The notes under the pieces: model-generated | Database searches by the model: none | The model's input: the letters and a program-made list of their open reading frames with translations, nothing else | Told to the model about the DNA's origin: nothing | Shown: positions 20,620 through 29,476 of the stretch, one piece after another | Layout of the letters: every line of letters begins with the position of its first letter | Numbering within the stretch: position 1 is the stretch's first letter | Assembly (NCBI GenBank): GCA_902557235.1 | Contig: CACDZR010000002.1 | Location: 62,001-126,000, forward strand | Length of the DNA: 64,000 bases | DNA from: an uncultured Pelagibacteraceae bacterium | GTDB taxonomy: Bacteria; Pseudomonadota; Alphaproteobacteria; Pelagibacterales; Pelagibacteraceae | Reading direction: 5' to 3' | Program-made: the position numbers and the translations under genes

Positions 20620-22337
20620 TGCGCAAATTTAATAAAAAAAAATTACCAAGTAGACACACATCTTTAGGACCTGACAGAGCTCCTCATAGATCTTTTTATT
20701 ATGCAATGGGAGAAACAGAAAAGGATGTTGCTAAACCTTTTGTTGGAGTTGTATCAACATGGAATGAGGCGGCACCTTGTAATATAGCCTTAATGAGACA
20801 AGCCCAGTCTGTTAAAAAGGGTGTTAGAGCATCAGGTGGAACACCACGAGAGTTTTGTACAATTACCGTAACAGACGGTATTGCTATGGGGCATGAGGGA
20901 ATGAAATCCTCATTAATATCAAGAGAAGTTATTGCTGACAGTGCTGAATTAACTGTTAGAGGGCACTGCTATGATGCTTTAGTAGGTATTGCAGGTTGTG
21001 ATAAGTCTTTACCTGGTTTGATGATGTCGATGGTTAGATTAAACGTTCCAAGTGTATTTATATATGGTGGTTCAATACTACCAGGAAAATACAAAGGTAA
21101 AGACGTGACTGTCGTAGATGTTTTTGAGGCAGTTGGAAAACATTCATCAGGACAAATGTCTGCTAAAGAACTAAGAAAATTAGAATTAGTTGCATGTCCA
21201 ACAGCAGGAGCTTGTGGAGGGCAATTTACTGCTAACACTATGGCATGTGTATCAGAAGCTATTGGTTTAGCACTACCTTATTCAGCTGGAACACCAGCTC
21301 CGTACGAAGAACGAGATAAGTATGCAAAAGCAAGTGGGCGAATGGTTATGGAATTATTGGCTAAAAAAATTAAACCAAGAGATATAGTTACAAGAAAGGC
21401 TTTAGAAAATGCTGCAACAATTGTTGCTGCAACAGGTGGATCAACTAATGCAGGTTTACATCTACCGGCAATTGCAAATGAAGCAGGTATTAAATTTGAT
21501 TTAATGGATGTTGCGAAAATATTTAAAAGAACTCCATATCTTGCGGACTTGAAACCAGGTGGAAAATATGTTGCTAAAGATATGTGGTTAGCAGGTGGTG
21601 TACCAATGCTTTTAAAAACTCTTTATGAAGGTGGTTATATTCATGGAGATTGTATGACTGTTACAGGTAAAACAATGAAAGAAAATTTAAAGGGAATTAA
21701 ATTTAATCCAAAACAAAAAGTAATGAGATCATTTAAAAATCCTTTATCACCAACGGGTGGTGTAGTTGGTTTAAAGGGTAACTTAGCTCCTGAAGGAGGA
21801 ATTGTTAAAATTGCTGGACTTAAAAAATTACAATTTACTGGAAGAGCAAGATGTTTTGATAATGAAGAAAGTGCAATGAAAGCTGTTCAGAGCAGAAAAT
21901 ATAAAGATGGTGATGTAATTATTATTAGATATGAAGGACCAGTTGGTGGACCAGGTATGAGAGAAATGCTTTCAACAACAGGTGCAATTTATGGTCAAGG
22001 TAAAGGAGAAAAAGTTGCTTTAATAACTGATGGAAGATTCTCTGGAGCAACTCGGGGATTTTGTGTAGGCCATGTAGGACCAGAGGCTGCATTAGGTGGA
22101 CCGATCGCTCTATTACGTAACGGAGATATTATTGATATTGACGCTAAGAAGGGAACAATTAATGTTCGACTAACTAGAACACAATTAGCTTCAAGAAGAA
22201 GAAAATGGAAGGCTAGAAAATCTGATTTTGGATCAGGAACTCTTTGGAAATACGCACAAACTGTAGGACCTGCATATTTAGGAGCACCAACACATCCAGG
22301 TAAGAAAAACGAAGTTAAGGATTACTCGAAAATTTAA
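20619..22337 (+). CDS. ilvD: Dihydroxy-acid dehydratase
   Basis: [55 protein letters not shown]. Confidence 0.96.
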   Translation: MRKFNKKKLPSRHTSLGPDRAPHRSFYYAMGETEKDVAKPFVGVVSTWNEAAPCNIALMRQAQSVKKGVRASGGTPREFCTITVTDGIAMGHEGMKSSLISREVIADSAELTVRGHCYDALVGIAGCDKSLPGLMMSMVRLNVPSVFIYGGSILPGKYKGKDVTVVDVFEAVGKHSSGQMSAKELRKLELVACPTAGACGGQFTANTMACVSEAIGLALPYSAGTPAPYEERDKYAKASGRMVMELLAKKIKPRDIVTRKALENAATIVAATGGSTNAGLHLPAIANEAGIKFDLMDVAKIFKRTPYLADLKPGGKYVAKDMWLAGGVPMLLKTLYEGGYIHGDCMTVTGKTMKENLKGIKFNPKQKVMRSFKNPLSPTGGVVGLKGNLAPEGGIVKIAGLKKLQFTGRARCFDNEESAMKAVQSRKYKDGDVIIIRYEGPVGGPGMREMLSTTGAIYGQGKGEKVALITDGRFSGATRGFCVGHVGPEAALGGPIALLRNGDIIDIDAKKGTINVRLTRTQLASRRRKWKARKSDFGSGTLWKYAQTVGPAYLGAPTHPGKKNEVKDYSKI

Positions 22338-23527
22338 TGAAAATTCGCCCTGTTATTTTATGTGGTGGCGCTGGAACAAGACTTTGGCCTAACGCTAAAA
22401 AACATCAAGCTAAACAATTTATAGATTTCGGTAATTGGACTTTATTAGGCAAAACCCTAGAGAGAGTGAAAGCATCGATATTTGATGCTCCAATCATAAG
22501 TACTAATGCAAAATATTTGAGACAAGTAAAACAACACCTAAAGAAACACAAAATAAAAAAATTCAAGATAGTTTTAGAGCCTGCTAAAAGAAACACCGCG
22601 CCAGCTATTTTAAGCACTGCTTTAATTAAAGATATTCCAAATGAACAACCTTTAATGTTCTTAGCTGCTGATCATTTGATAGAGAAGGTTGGTTTATTCA
22701 ATAAAGCCATAAAAAAACAACAGAAGAAATTAACTCATAACAATATCTTTATCTTTGGAATTAAGCCCACAATGCCTTCAAGTGAGTTTGGCTATTTTTT
22801 AACAAAAAATACTAAAGTAACTAGATTTATAGAAAAACCAAAAGAGGCTAAAGCTAAACAAATAATTAGTAAAAAAGGTTATTGGAATTCTGGAATGTTT
22901 TATTTGAGAAAAGATTCAATAATTAATAATTTCAAGAAACACCAACCAAATATTTACCGAAATTGCAACAAAGCTGTAACAAAAGCAAAATATAAGAGTA
23001 ATGTGTATTATTTAAACAAACAAGCATTCACCAAAGCAACAGCTAAGTCTTTTGACTATGCAATTTTAGAAAAAACCAAAGATATAAACGCTATCAAATT
23101 AGACATTCCTTGGTCTGATTTAGGATCTTGGAAAGAAATCTGTAAGATGTATGGAAGAAATAAGAGACATTATTATAAAAAGAAGAATGTATTTCATAGA
23201 CCTTGGGGCAGTTATGTTAATCTATTCAATGGTAAGGAATTCTTAATTAAAGAATTATATGTAAAACCCAAAGGTATATTAAGTCTTCAAAAACATCATC
23301 ATAGAGCTGAGCACTGGGTAGTTACTCATGGTAAACCTAAAATTACTTTAAATAAGAAATATTTTACTATGAAACCTGATGAAACTATTTTTATACCATT
23401 AGGTGCAATTCATAGAATAGAAAATCCCTACAAAAAACCAGTAAAAATTATTGAAGCTCAAGTAGGATCTATATTAAAAGAAACAGATATTGTTAGATTT
23501 CAGGATATATATGGAAGAGTAAAATAA
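22337..23527 (+). CDS. manC: Mannose-1-phosphate guanylyltransferase / mannose-6-phosphate isomerase (cupin)
   Basis: ILCGGAGTRLWPNA, FIEKPKEAKA, PWGSYVNL, LQKHHHRAEHWVV. Confidence 0.88.
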   Translation: MKIRPVILCGGAGTRLWPNAKKHQAKQFIDFGNWTLLGKTLERVKASIFDAPIISTNAKYLRQVKQHLKKHKIKKFKIVLEPAKRNTAPAILSTALIKDIPNEQPLMFLAADHLIEKVGLFNKAIKKQQKKLTHNNIFIFGIKPTMPSSEFGYFLTKNTKVTRFIEKPKEAKAKQIISKKGYWNSGMFYLRKDSIINNFKKHQPNIYRNCNKAVTKAKYKSNVYYLNKQAFTKATAKSFDYAILEKTKDINAIKLDIPWSDLGSWKEICKMYGRNKRHYYKKKNVFHRPWGSYVNLFNGKEFLIKELYVKPKGILSLQKHHHRAEHWVVTHGKPKITLNKKYFTMKPDETIFIPLGAIHRIENPYKKPVKIIEAQVGSILKETDIVRFQDIYGRVK

Positions 23528-24412
23528 TTATTTTACAAGAAAATTCACCTTTTTATTTGATAGATTTAAATGAATTTTTTTATATGAACCAAAATTATCT
23601 CCATCAATTTGAACTGGTATCAAATCATTTCCATCAATAGTAATGTTTTGTGAATAAGTAGTAATAACATTTTTGTTTTTACTTAAATCACCATTAAGAA
23701 TTATTAAGAATATAGAATATAATAAACTGATCCTAGTCAAATCCTTAAAAATATAGGTGACTAATTTATCTTCAAAAATATTTGTTTTATTTATTTTATG
23801 ATGTCCAGCATAATATTTGGTATTTGAGGATAATATCCAGTCTGCTTGATAAAATTGCCCATCAAAAGTTACATTTAATTTTTTATTATTCATAAATAAG
23901 AAATATTGAAAACCTTTGATACCAAATATAATTTTACCTAGAATCTTTTTAATTTTTGAATTAATTGAATGAACAATTTTTGCATCCCATCCTATGCCAG
24001 CCATTAAAAAGAAATAATTATCGTTAATTTTTACAAGATTAGAGGATTTATAATTATCAGAAACCAACACATTTACTATATCATCAACTTTTTTATTCAT
24101 TGATAATTCAGCTTGCAATAAATTTGCAGTCCCAGCAGGTATATAGCCTATAGCAAAATCGTCTTTAAAATCAAAATTATTTTTAATTAATTCATTAATT
24201 GCAAAAGATACTGATCCATCTCCACCAGCGACTATTAGTCGATCATAATTTTTTTGATTAAAATTTTTGAAAATTTTCTTAGCTTGATTTATAGTTTTTG
24301 TTTCAAAGTAGTCTACAGAAATATTCTCTTTTAACTTAGATAAAATCCTATTTATGAATTTAGATTTTCTTCCAGAGGAAGAATTAAGATTATAAATCAA
24401 ACAGCATAACAT
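23528..24412 (-). CDS. Diacylglycerol kinase / lipid kinase family (DAGK_cat) protein
   Basis: YNLNSSSGRKS, VAGGDGSVSFAINELI, GYIPAGTANLLQAEL. Confidence 0.85.
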   Translation of the reverse strand: MLCCLIYNLNSSSGRKSKFINRILSKLKENISVDYFETKTINQAKKIFKNFNQKNYDRLIVAGGDGSVSFAINELIKNNFDFKDDFAIGYIPAGTANLLQAELSMNKKVDDIVNVLVSDNYKSSNLVKINDNYFFLMAGIGWDAKIVHSINSKIKKILGKIIFGIKGFQYFLFMNNKKLNVTFDGQFYQADWILSSNTKYYAGHHKINKTNIFEDKLVTYIFKDLTRISLLYSIFLIILNGDLSKNKNVITTYSQNITIDGNDLIPVQIDGDNFGSYKKIHLNLSNKKVNFLVK

Positions 24413-24431
24413 AATTAATCCTTAAAAAATT

Positions 24432-24449
24432 TTTAACAAATCTTTAACA
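24432..24449 (+). promoter_or_regulatory. Candidate Pho-box-like direct repeat, oriented toward the plcP-like gene
   Basis: TTTAACA-aatc-TTTAACA, 11-bp period, 61 nt before ATG 24511. Confidence 0.6.
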
Positions 24450-24478
24450 TTCAAATGAGATAAGAATTACATGATTCG

Positions 24479-24496
24479 TGTTACAGTTGTGTTAAA
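24479..24496 (-). promoter_or_regulatory. Candidate Pho-box-like direct repeat, oriented toward the DAGK-like gene
   Basis: Reverse strand TTTAACA-caac-TGTAACA, 11-bp period, about 66 nt before the minus-strand start at 24412. Confidence 0.6.
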
Positions 24497-24510
24497 TTAT
24501 AGGTCTTTAA

Positions 24511-25323
24511 ATGCCTAACATACTTAAATACAAAAGTATTTTTATTTCTGATGTGCATTTAGGTACCAAAGGTTGTCAGGCGAATAAACTTTTAGAGTTT
24601 TTTAAAAACTCAAGATCCGAAAATCTTTATCTTGTAGGGGACATTATAGATATCTGGGAAATGCAAAAAAGTTTTTTTTGGCCTCAAGAACATAATGATG
24701 TAATCCAAAAAATTTTAAGAAAAGCAAGACATGGCACTAAAGTTTTCTATATTATGGGCAACCATGACGAAATGTTAAGAAAATTTATTCCAATGCATTT
24801 TGGTGACATCCATATGGTTAATAGAGTTATTCATGAAACAAATGCAGGAAAAAAATATGTTGTTGTTCATGGTGATGCTTGGGATGGTGTTATGAAACAT
24901 GCTAAATGGTTATCTAAACTTGGATCAATAGCCTATAATTTACTATTAAAATTAAATGTAATAATTAATTTTTTTAGAAGATTGAGAGGAAAAGAATATT
25001 GGTCTCTTGCGAAATTTTTAAAGTATAAAGTCAAAAATGCAGTTAAATATATTGGTGAATATGAAAAAACACTTTCAGATTATGCAAAAAGAAAAAAATT
25101 TGATGGAATTATTTGTGGCCACATCCACCATGCCGAGGATAGAGATTTTAATGGGGTCAATTATTTGAATTGTGGAGACTGGGTAGAATCTTGTACCGCA
25201 TTAGCCGAAAATTACGATGGTAGTTTTGAAATATTATATTGGGATAAAATAAGAGAACAATATTTAGATAATAAAGAAATAATTAAACCAATTACAACTG
25301 AAGACTTAAAAAAAGCTTCATAA
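24511..25323 (+). CDS. plcP: PlcP-like metallophosphoesterase (UDP-2,3-diacylglucosamine hydrolase superfamily; candidate phospholipase C)
   Basis: FISDVHLGTKG, GDIIDIWEM, MGNHDEMLR, VVHGDAWD, GHIHHAE; directly followed by an Agt-like gene. Confidence 0.75.
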   Translation: MPNILKYKSIFISDVHLGTKGCQANKLLEFFKNSRSENLYLVGDIIDIWEMQKSFFWPQEHNDVIQKILRKARHGTKVFYIMGNHDEMLRKFIPMHFGDIHMVNRVIHETNAGKKYVVVHGDAWDGVMKHAKWLSKLGSIAYNLLLKLNVIINFFRRLRGKEYWSLAKFLKYKVKNAVKYIGEYEKTLSDYAKRKKFDGIICGHIHHAEDRDFNGVNYLNCGDWVESCTALAENYDGSFEILYWDKIREQYLDNKEIIKPITTEDLKKAS

Positions 25324-25326
25324 TGT

Positions 25327-26334
25327 ATGAAAATTTTAATTGCTACAGATGCATATTTTCCACAAGTAAATGGTGTCGTAAGAACCTTACATGAAACAGG
25401 TAAAATTTTAAAAGAACAAGGTCATAGAATAGAATATATTACACCTGACTTATTTTTTACTTTTCCGATGCCGAAATATAATGAAATTAGGTTGTCTATA
25501 AATGTATGGCCCAGAGTTGGTAGTTTAATAAAGAAAATCAATCCAGATGCAATTCATATCGCTACCGAAGGCCCGATAGGCACTATGGCAAGAAGATATT
25601 GTTTAAAAAATAATCTAAAGTTTACTACGAGTTTCCATACAAGATTTGATAGATATCTAAAACTTTACTTTCCTATTATACCAGCAAAATGGGCTGAAAA
25701 ATTCTTAGCAAATTTTCATAATAAGGCTGAGAGAATTTTAGTAACTACAGAGTCTATGAGAAAAGAATTAATCGATATAGGTATAGATGACAATAAAATG
25801 ATTACTTGGACTAGAGGAGGAAATCATGGAGCTTTTAAGAACCCTAAAAAAATTGATTTACCTCATAAAAGACCTATTTGGATTTATGTTGGAAGAGTTG
25901 CAGTTGAAAAAAACATAAGAGCTTTCTTAGAATGTGATTTAGAAGGTACAAAGATAATTATAGGAAAAGGACCTGATTTAAAAAAATTGAAAAAAGAATT
26001 TCCTAAAGATATTTTTTTAGGAGAAAAAACAAATGGTGAATTAGCATCACATTTTGCATCTTCCGATGTTTTTGTATTCCCTAGTAAAACAGATACATTT
26101 GGAATTGTAGTTACAGAAGCTTTAAATTGTGGAACACCTGTTGCTGCGTATCCTGTTCCAGGTCCTAAAGATATATTTGAAGGATCCAAAATAAATTGTT
26201 TAGATGATGATCTTAAAGTATCAGCCCAAAAAGCTTTAAAAGTTGACAGAAATGATTGTCTTGAATTTGCAAAAAAATTCACTTGGGAAGAAACAGCAAA
26301 AATATTTTTTAACAATATTTCACCAAATCATTAG
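25327..26334 (+). CDS. GT4-family glycosyltransferase (candidate diacylglycerol glycosyltransferase, Agt)
   Basis: ATDAYFPQVNGVVRTLHETGK, YVGRVAVEKNI, FPSKTDTFGIVVTEALNCGTPVAAYPVPGP. Confidence 0.8.
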   Translation: MKILIATDAYFPQVNGVVRTLHETGKILKEQGHRIEYITPDLFFTFPMPKYNEIRLSINVWPRVGSLIKKINPDAIHIATEGPIGTMARRYCLKNNLKFTTSFHTRFDRYLKLYFPIIPAKWAEKFLANFHNKAERILVTTESMRKELIDIGIDDNKMITWTRGGNHGAFKNPKKIDLPHKRPIWIYVGRVAVEKNIRAFLECDLEGTKIIIGKGPDLKKLKKEFPKDIFLGEKTNGELASHFASSDVFVFPSKTDTFGIVVTEALNCGTPVAAYPVPGPKDIFEGSKINCLDDDLKVSAQKALKVDRNDCLEFAKKFTWEETAKIFFNNISPNH

Positions 26335-26344
26335 TTAATTTTTC

Positions 26345-26387
26345 CTTAATTTATTTGCATTAAAAAGTGTAATGATGCAAAATTAAG
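26345..26387. promoter_or_regulatory. Imperfect inverted repeat just upstream of phoR
   Basis: CTTAATTTattTGCAT - 14 nt - ATGCAAAATTAAG; 13-bp arms with one 3-nt bulge. Confidence 0.5.
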
Positions 26388-26399
26388 CCATCTAAATTT

Positions 26400-27545
26400 A
26401 TGGAATATTTCGTCATTCTACTTATAGTTGTTATAATTTATCTCCTCTATTTACTTAATCAAAAAAAAAATAAATCAATAAATACTGCTACAATAGTTAA
26501 TAAAAGAGAGGAAAAAACCAAAAGAGTAATTATTGATGAACTTGAGGATCAGTTTTTTGCATTAAATAAATTTAACATAATTAAATATGCTAATCCAAGT
26601 GCATTAAAAAGATTTGGAAGTAATTTAATTGATAAAAACATATCCTCTGTAATTCGAAAACCAGAATTAATAGAAAATATTGAAAAAGCTATCGTAGAAA
26701 ATAAAACAAAAAATATCGATGTTGAAATAGACCTCCCATCATATCAATTCTATAAAATTTATATTATTCCTGGCCCAACTCATTTATTTACTGAACCAGA
26801 TTCTGTTGTGTTATTTTTAAAAGATTTTACTGAAATTACAAAAGCACAAAAATTTAAAACTGATTTTGTAGCAAATGTAAGCCATGAATTAAGAACACCT
26901 TTAATGGCAATCAAAGGATCACTAGAAACAATTGAGGGCCCAGCGTCTGATGATGAAAAGGCTAAAAAAAAATTTATGAAAATAATGACTGATCAATCAA
27001 ATAGAATGGAAAATTTAATTAATGATCTTTTAATACTCACAAGAATTGAATTAGAAGAACACATAAGGCCAAACTCTTTAGTTGATATAAATGATCTTTT
27101 CAAAACAATCATCAGTAATTTTGAGATTGTTTTAAAAAGAAAGAAATTAAATATTAATTTATCTCTCGCCAATCCAACAGTTGTTATTGGAGATGAAAAA
27201 AAATTACAAACTGTTTTTTCTAATCTTTTAGATAATGCAATTAAGTATTCAAAGGAAAATAAGTCTATTTTTATATCAAGCAAAATTAGCGATGGTAAAT
27301 TGTTAGAAAAAAATTTTATGATCAGTATTAAAGACGAAGGTGTTGGCATTCCTCAAAGATATATTTCTAGAATTACAGAAAGATTTTTTAGGGTAGATCT
27401 TGAACAAAGTAACAAGGTTGGTGGAACTGGTTTAGGATTAGCTATTGTTAAACATATAGTTACTCAACATCGTGGACACTATGAGATTCTAAGTGAGGAA
27501 AACCAAGGAACTGAAATTCAAATTTATTTACCAGCGAAAACTTAA
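26400..27545 (+). CDS. phoR: Phosphate regulon sensor histidine kinase PhoR
   Basis: N-terminal TM, PAS-like domain, FVANVSHELRTPLMAIKGSLETIEG, GGTGLGLAIVKHIVTQHRG; pst/phoB neighbours. Confidence 0.9.
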   Translation: MEYFVILLIVVIIYLLYLLNQKKNKSINTATIVNKREEKTKRVIIDELEDQFFALNKFNIIKYANPSALKRFGSNLIDKNISSVIRKPELIENIEKAIVENKTKNIDVEIDLPSYQFYKIYIIPGPTHLFTEPDSVVLFLKDFTEITKAQKFKTDFVANVSHELRTPLMAIKGSLETIEGPASDDEKAKKKFMKIMTDQSNRMENLINDLLILTRIELEEHIRPNSLVDINDLFKTIISNFEIVLKRKKLNINLSLANPTVVIGDEKKLQTVFSNLLDNAIKYSKENKSIFISSKISDGKLLEKNFMISIKDEGVGIPQRYISRITERFFRVDLEQSNKVGGTGLGLAIVKHIVTQHRGHYEILSEENQGTEIQIYLPAKT

Positions 27546-27585
27546 ATTTAAAAAATATTATATTGTAATAGTTTTAGAAGGTTTT

Positions 27586-27603
27586 TTTAACAATTCTTTA
27601 CTT
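27586..27603 (+). promoter_or_regulatory. Weak Pho-box-like repeat upstream of the unknown exported protein
   Basis: TTTAACA-attc-TTTACTT, 11-bp period. Confidence 0.35.
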
Positions 27604-27635
27604 GATTAATGTTAATCTTTTAATTAATTTTTTAT

Positions 27636-28244
27636 ATGGTTAAAATATTTAAAAATATTTTGATTTTTGCTTTTTTATTAAGCTCTATAACAACAAGTGT
27701 TTTTTCTAAAGATATCACAACATTATTAAGAAATCAGCAACTTACAGTTTTTGATATTGGAATTTTTAGATTAGAGGCAGATTTGAAAACTTCATATCCT
27801 TCTATTAAAGATCATTTAGAAGTTACTGAAGCTGAATTTTATACAGACGTAGTTACCTCGTATTCTAAAAATTCAATTGATTTAATTGTTTCTGTTCCTA
27901 TGAATAGAAATCTCAAGAAGGAAAATTATTTTTCAGATTCTTTTAGATGTAGGAATATTTTTAATTCTGTAAGAGATTTTTTATTGAGGAATGAAAATTT
28001 GAGTAATTATAGATATACTATGGCTACAAGCTATTTAACCTCTATATTTTCAACCCCAAGTTCATGGCCAAGCTGGAGATATGATGAAGAAATTAGAGAG
28101 GAATTAGTAAACTTAGTAAAACTAGAAATAACTTTACGTCCAACAAAAGAACTAGCTCTTAATGAACAGGTAAACCCTGTTTCATGTATTGGTGGCTTAG
28201 AAACTGATATTGATCAAATAATTATATCAAAAAAATACAACTAA
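27636..28244 (+). CDS. Exported protein of unknown function in the pho/pst locus
   Basis: 202 aa; signal peptide MVKIFKNILIFAFLLSSITTSVFSK; no family recognised by eye; between phoR and pstS. Confidence 0.75.
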   Translation: MVKIFKNILIFAFLLSSITTSVFSKDITTLLRNQQLTVFDIGIFRLEADLKTSYPSIKDHLEVTEAEFYTDVVTSYSKNSIDLIVSVPMNRNLKKENYFSDSFRCRNIFNSVRDFLLRNENLSNYRYTMATSYLTSIFSTPSSWPSWRYDEEIREELVNLVKLEITLRPTKELALNEQVNPVSCIGGLETDIDQIIISKKYN

Positions 28245-28255
28245 AAAGTTACCTT

Positions 28256-28284
28256 TTTAACAAAAGTGTAACAATTCTGTAATA
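28256..28284 (+). promoter_or_regulatory. Candidate triple Pho-box repeat upstream of pstS
   Basis: TTTAACA-aaag-TGTAACA-attc-TGTAATA, three heptamers at 11-bp period, 69 nt before pstS ATG. Confidence 0.7.
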
Positions 28285-28353
28285 TTAAAGATTCAATAAA
28301 TTTATACGAGTCAATCATCTTTTAATTAATAAATAACGAAAGGATTAAAGATA

Positions 28354-29385
28354 ATGAAAAAACTAACTATAGTAATTGCTTCTTTAGTTGCACTTTCAAT
28401 TGCAACTGTTGCTCAAGCAAGAGATCAAATTAAGATAGTTGGTTCTTCTACAGTATTCCCTTATGCAACAGTTGTTGCTGAAAGATTTGGTGGTTCAGGA
28501 TTTAAAACTCCTGTAATCGAGTCTACTGGTACTGGTGGTGGAGCTAAACTATTCTGTGCTGGTGTAGGTGAACAACATCCAGATATTACAAATGCATCAA
28601 GAGCTATGAAAGATAAAGAAAAAGCTCTATGTAAGAAAAATGGTGTTAATGATATCGTTGAGATCGTAATTGGTAACGATGGTATTACATTAGCTTACAG
28701 CAAAGATGCAAAACCAGTAAACTTTACTAAAGAACAATTATATTTAGCACTTGCTGCTCATACAGTTGTTGATGGTAAATTAGTTCCAAATATTTATAAA
28801 ACTTGGGACCAAATTGACCCTAGCTTACCAAAACAAAAAATTTCAGTGATGATCCCACCAGGAACATCAGGAACTAGAGATGCTTGGAATTCTTTAGTAA
28901 TGAAAAAAGGTATGACTAAAGAAGCTAAAGCTCTTTATAAAGCTGGTTTTGAAGCTGGAAATAAAAAATACAAAAAACCTGAAAAACTTTACAGAGAAGA
29001 TGGTGCTGCTATTGAAGTTGGAGAAAACGATAGTTTAATCATCCAAAAGTTAACTCAAGATAAAGAAATGTTTGGTTTCTTTGGTTTCAGTTATTTCTTA
29101 GCTGCAAAAGATAAATTGCAAGCAGCAAGTATTGATGGTGGACAACCGTCATTAAAGTCTATTCAAGACTACAGTTATGCTGTTGCTAGACCTTTATTCT
29201 TCTACGTGAAAAAAGCACACGTTGGAGTAATTCCAGGCTTACATGAGTTTGTGAAAGAATTCACAACTAAGAAAGCTATTGGAAAAGGGGGTTACTTAGC
29301 AGACATTGGTTTAGTGCCATTAGACTCTAAGTTGTATAAAACAACTAGAACTAATGCTACGAAGCTAGTTGCTATGGGTAATTAA
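28354..29385 (+). CDS. pstS: Phosphate ABC transporter substrate-binding protein
   Basis: Signal peptide; IVGSSTVFPYATVVAERF, ESTGTGGGAKLFC, PGTSGTRDAWN. Confidence 0.95.
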   Translation: MKKLTIVIASLVALSIATVAQARDQIKIVGSSTVFPYATVVAERFGGSGFKTPVIESTGTGGGAKLFCAGVGEQHPDITNASRAMKDKEKALCKKNGVNDIVEIVIGNDGITLAYSKDAKPVNFTKEQLYLALAAHTVVDGKLVPNIYKTWDQIDPSLPKQKISVMIPPGTSGTRDAWNSLVMKKGMTKEAKALYKAGFEAGNKKYKKPEKLYREDGAAIEVGENDSLIIQKLTQDKEMFGFFGFSYFLAAKDKLQAASIDGGQPSLKSIQDYSYAVARPLFFYVKKAHVGVIPGLHEFVKEFTTKKAIGKGGYLADIGLVPLDSKLYKTTRTNATKLVAMGN

Positions 29386-29410
29386 TTATTCCTCAGTTAA
29401 CAAATGATTA

Positions 29411-29441
29411 AAAAGGGGGTCTTTTTAGACCCCTTTTTTTT
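29411..29441 (+). terminator. Rho-independent terminator/attenuator after pstS
   Basis: GGGGTCT-tttt-AGACCCC followed by T8. Confidence 0.92.
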
Positions 29442-29476
29442 AAAAAAAGAGTAAAGTCCTCACTTAAGGAGATTCT

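Noticed and set aside
25884-26315. 143-aa antisense ORF in the agt-like gene
   Set aside because: Overlaps a confident glycosyltransferase; no start context or recognisable domain.
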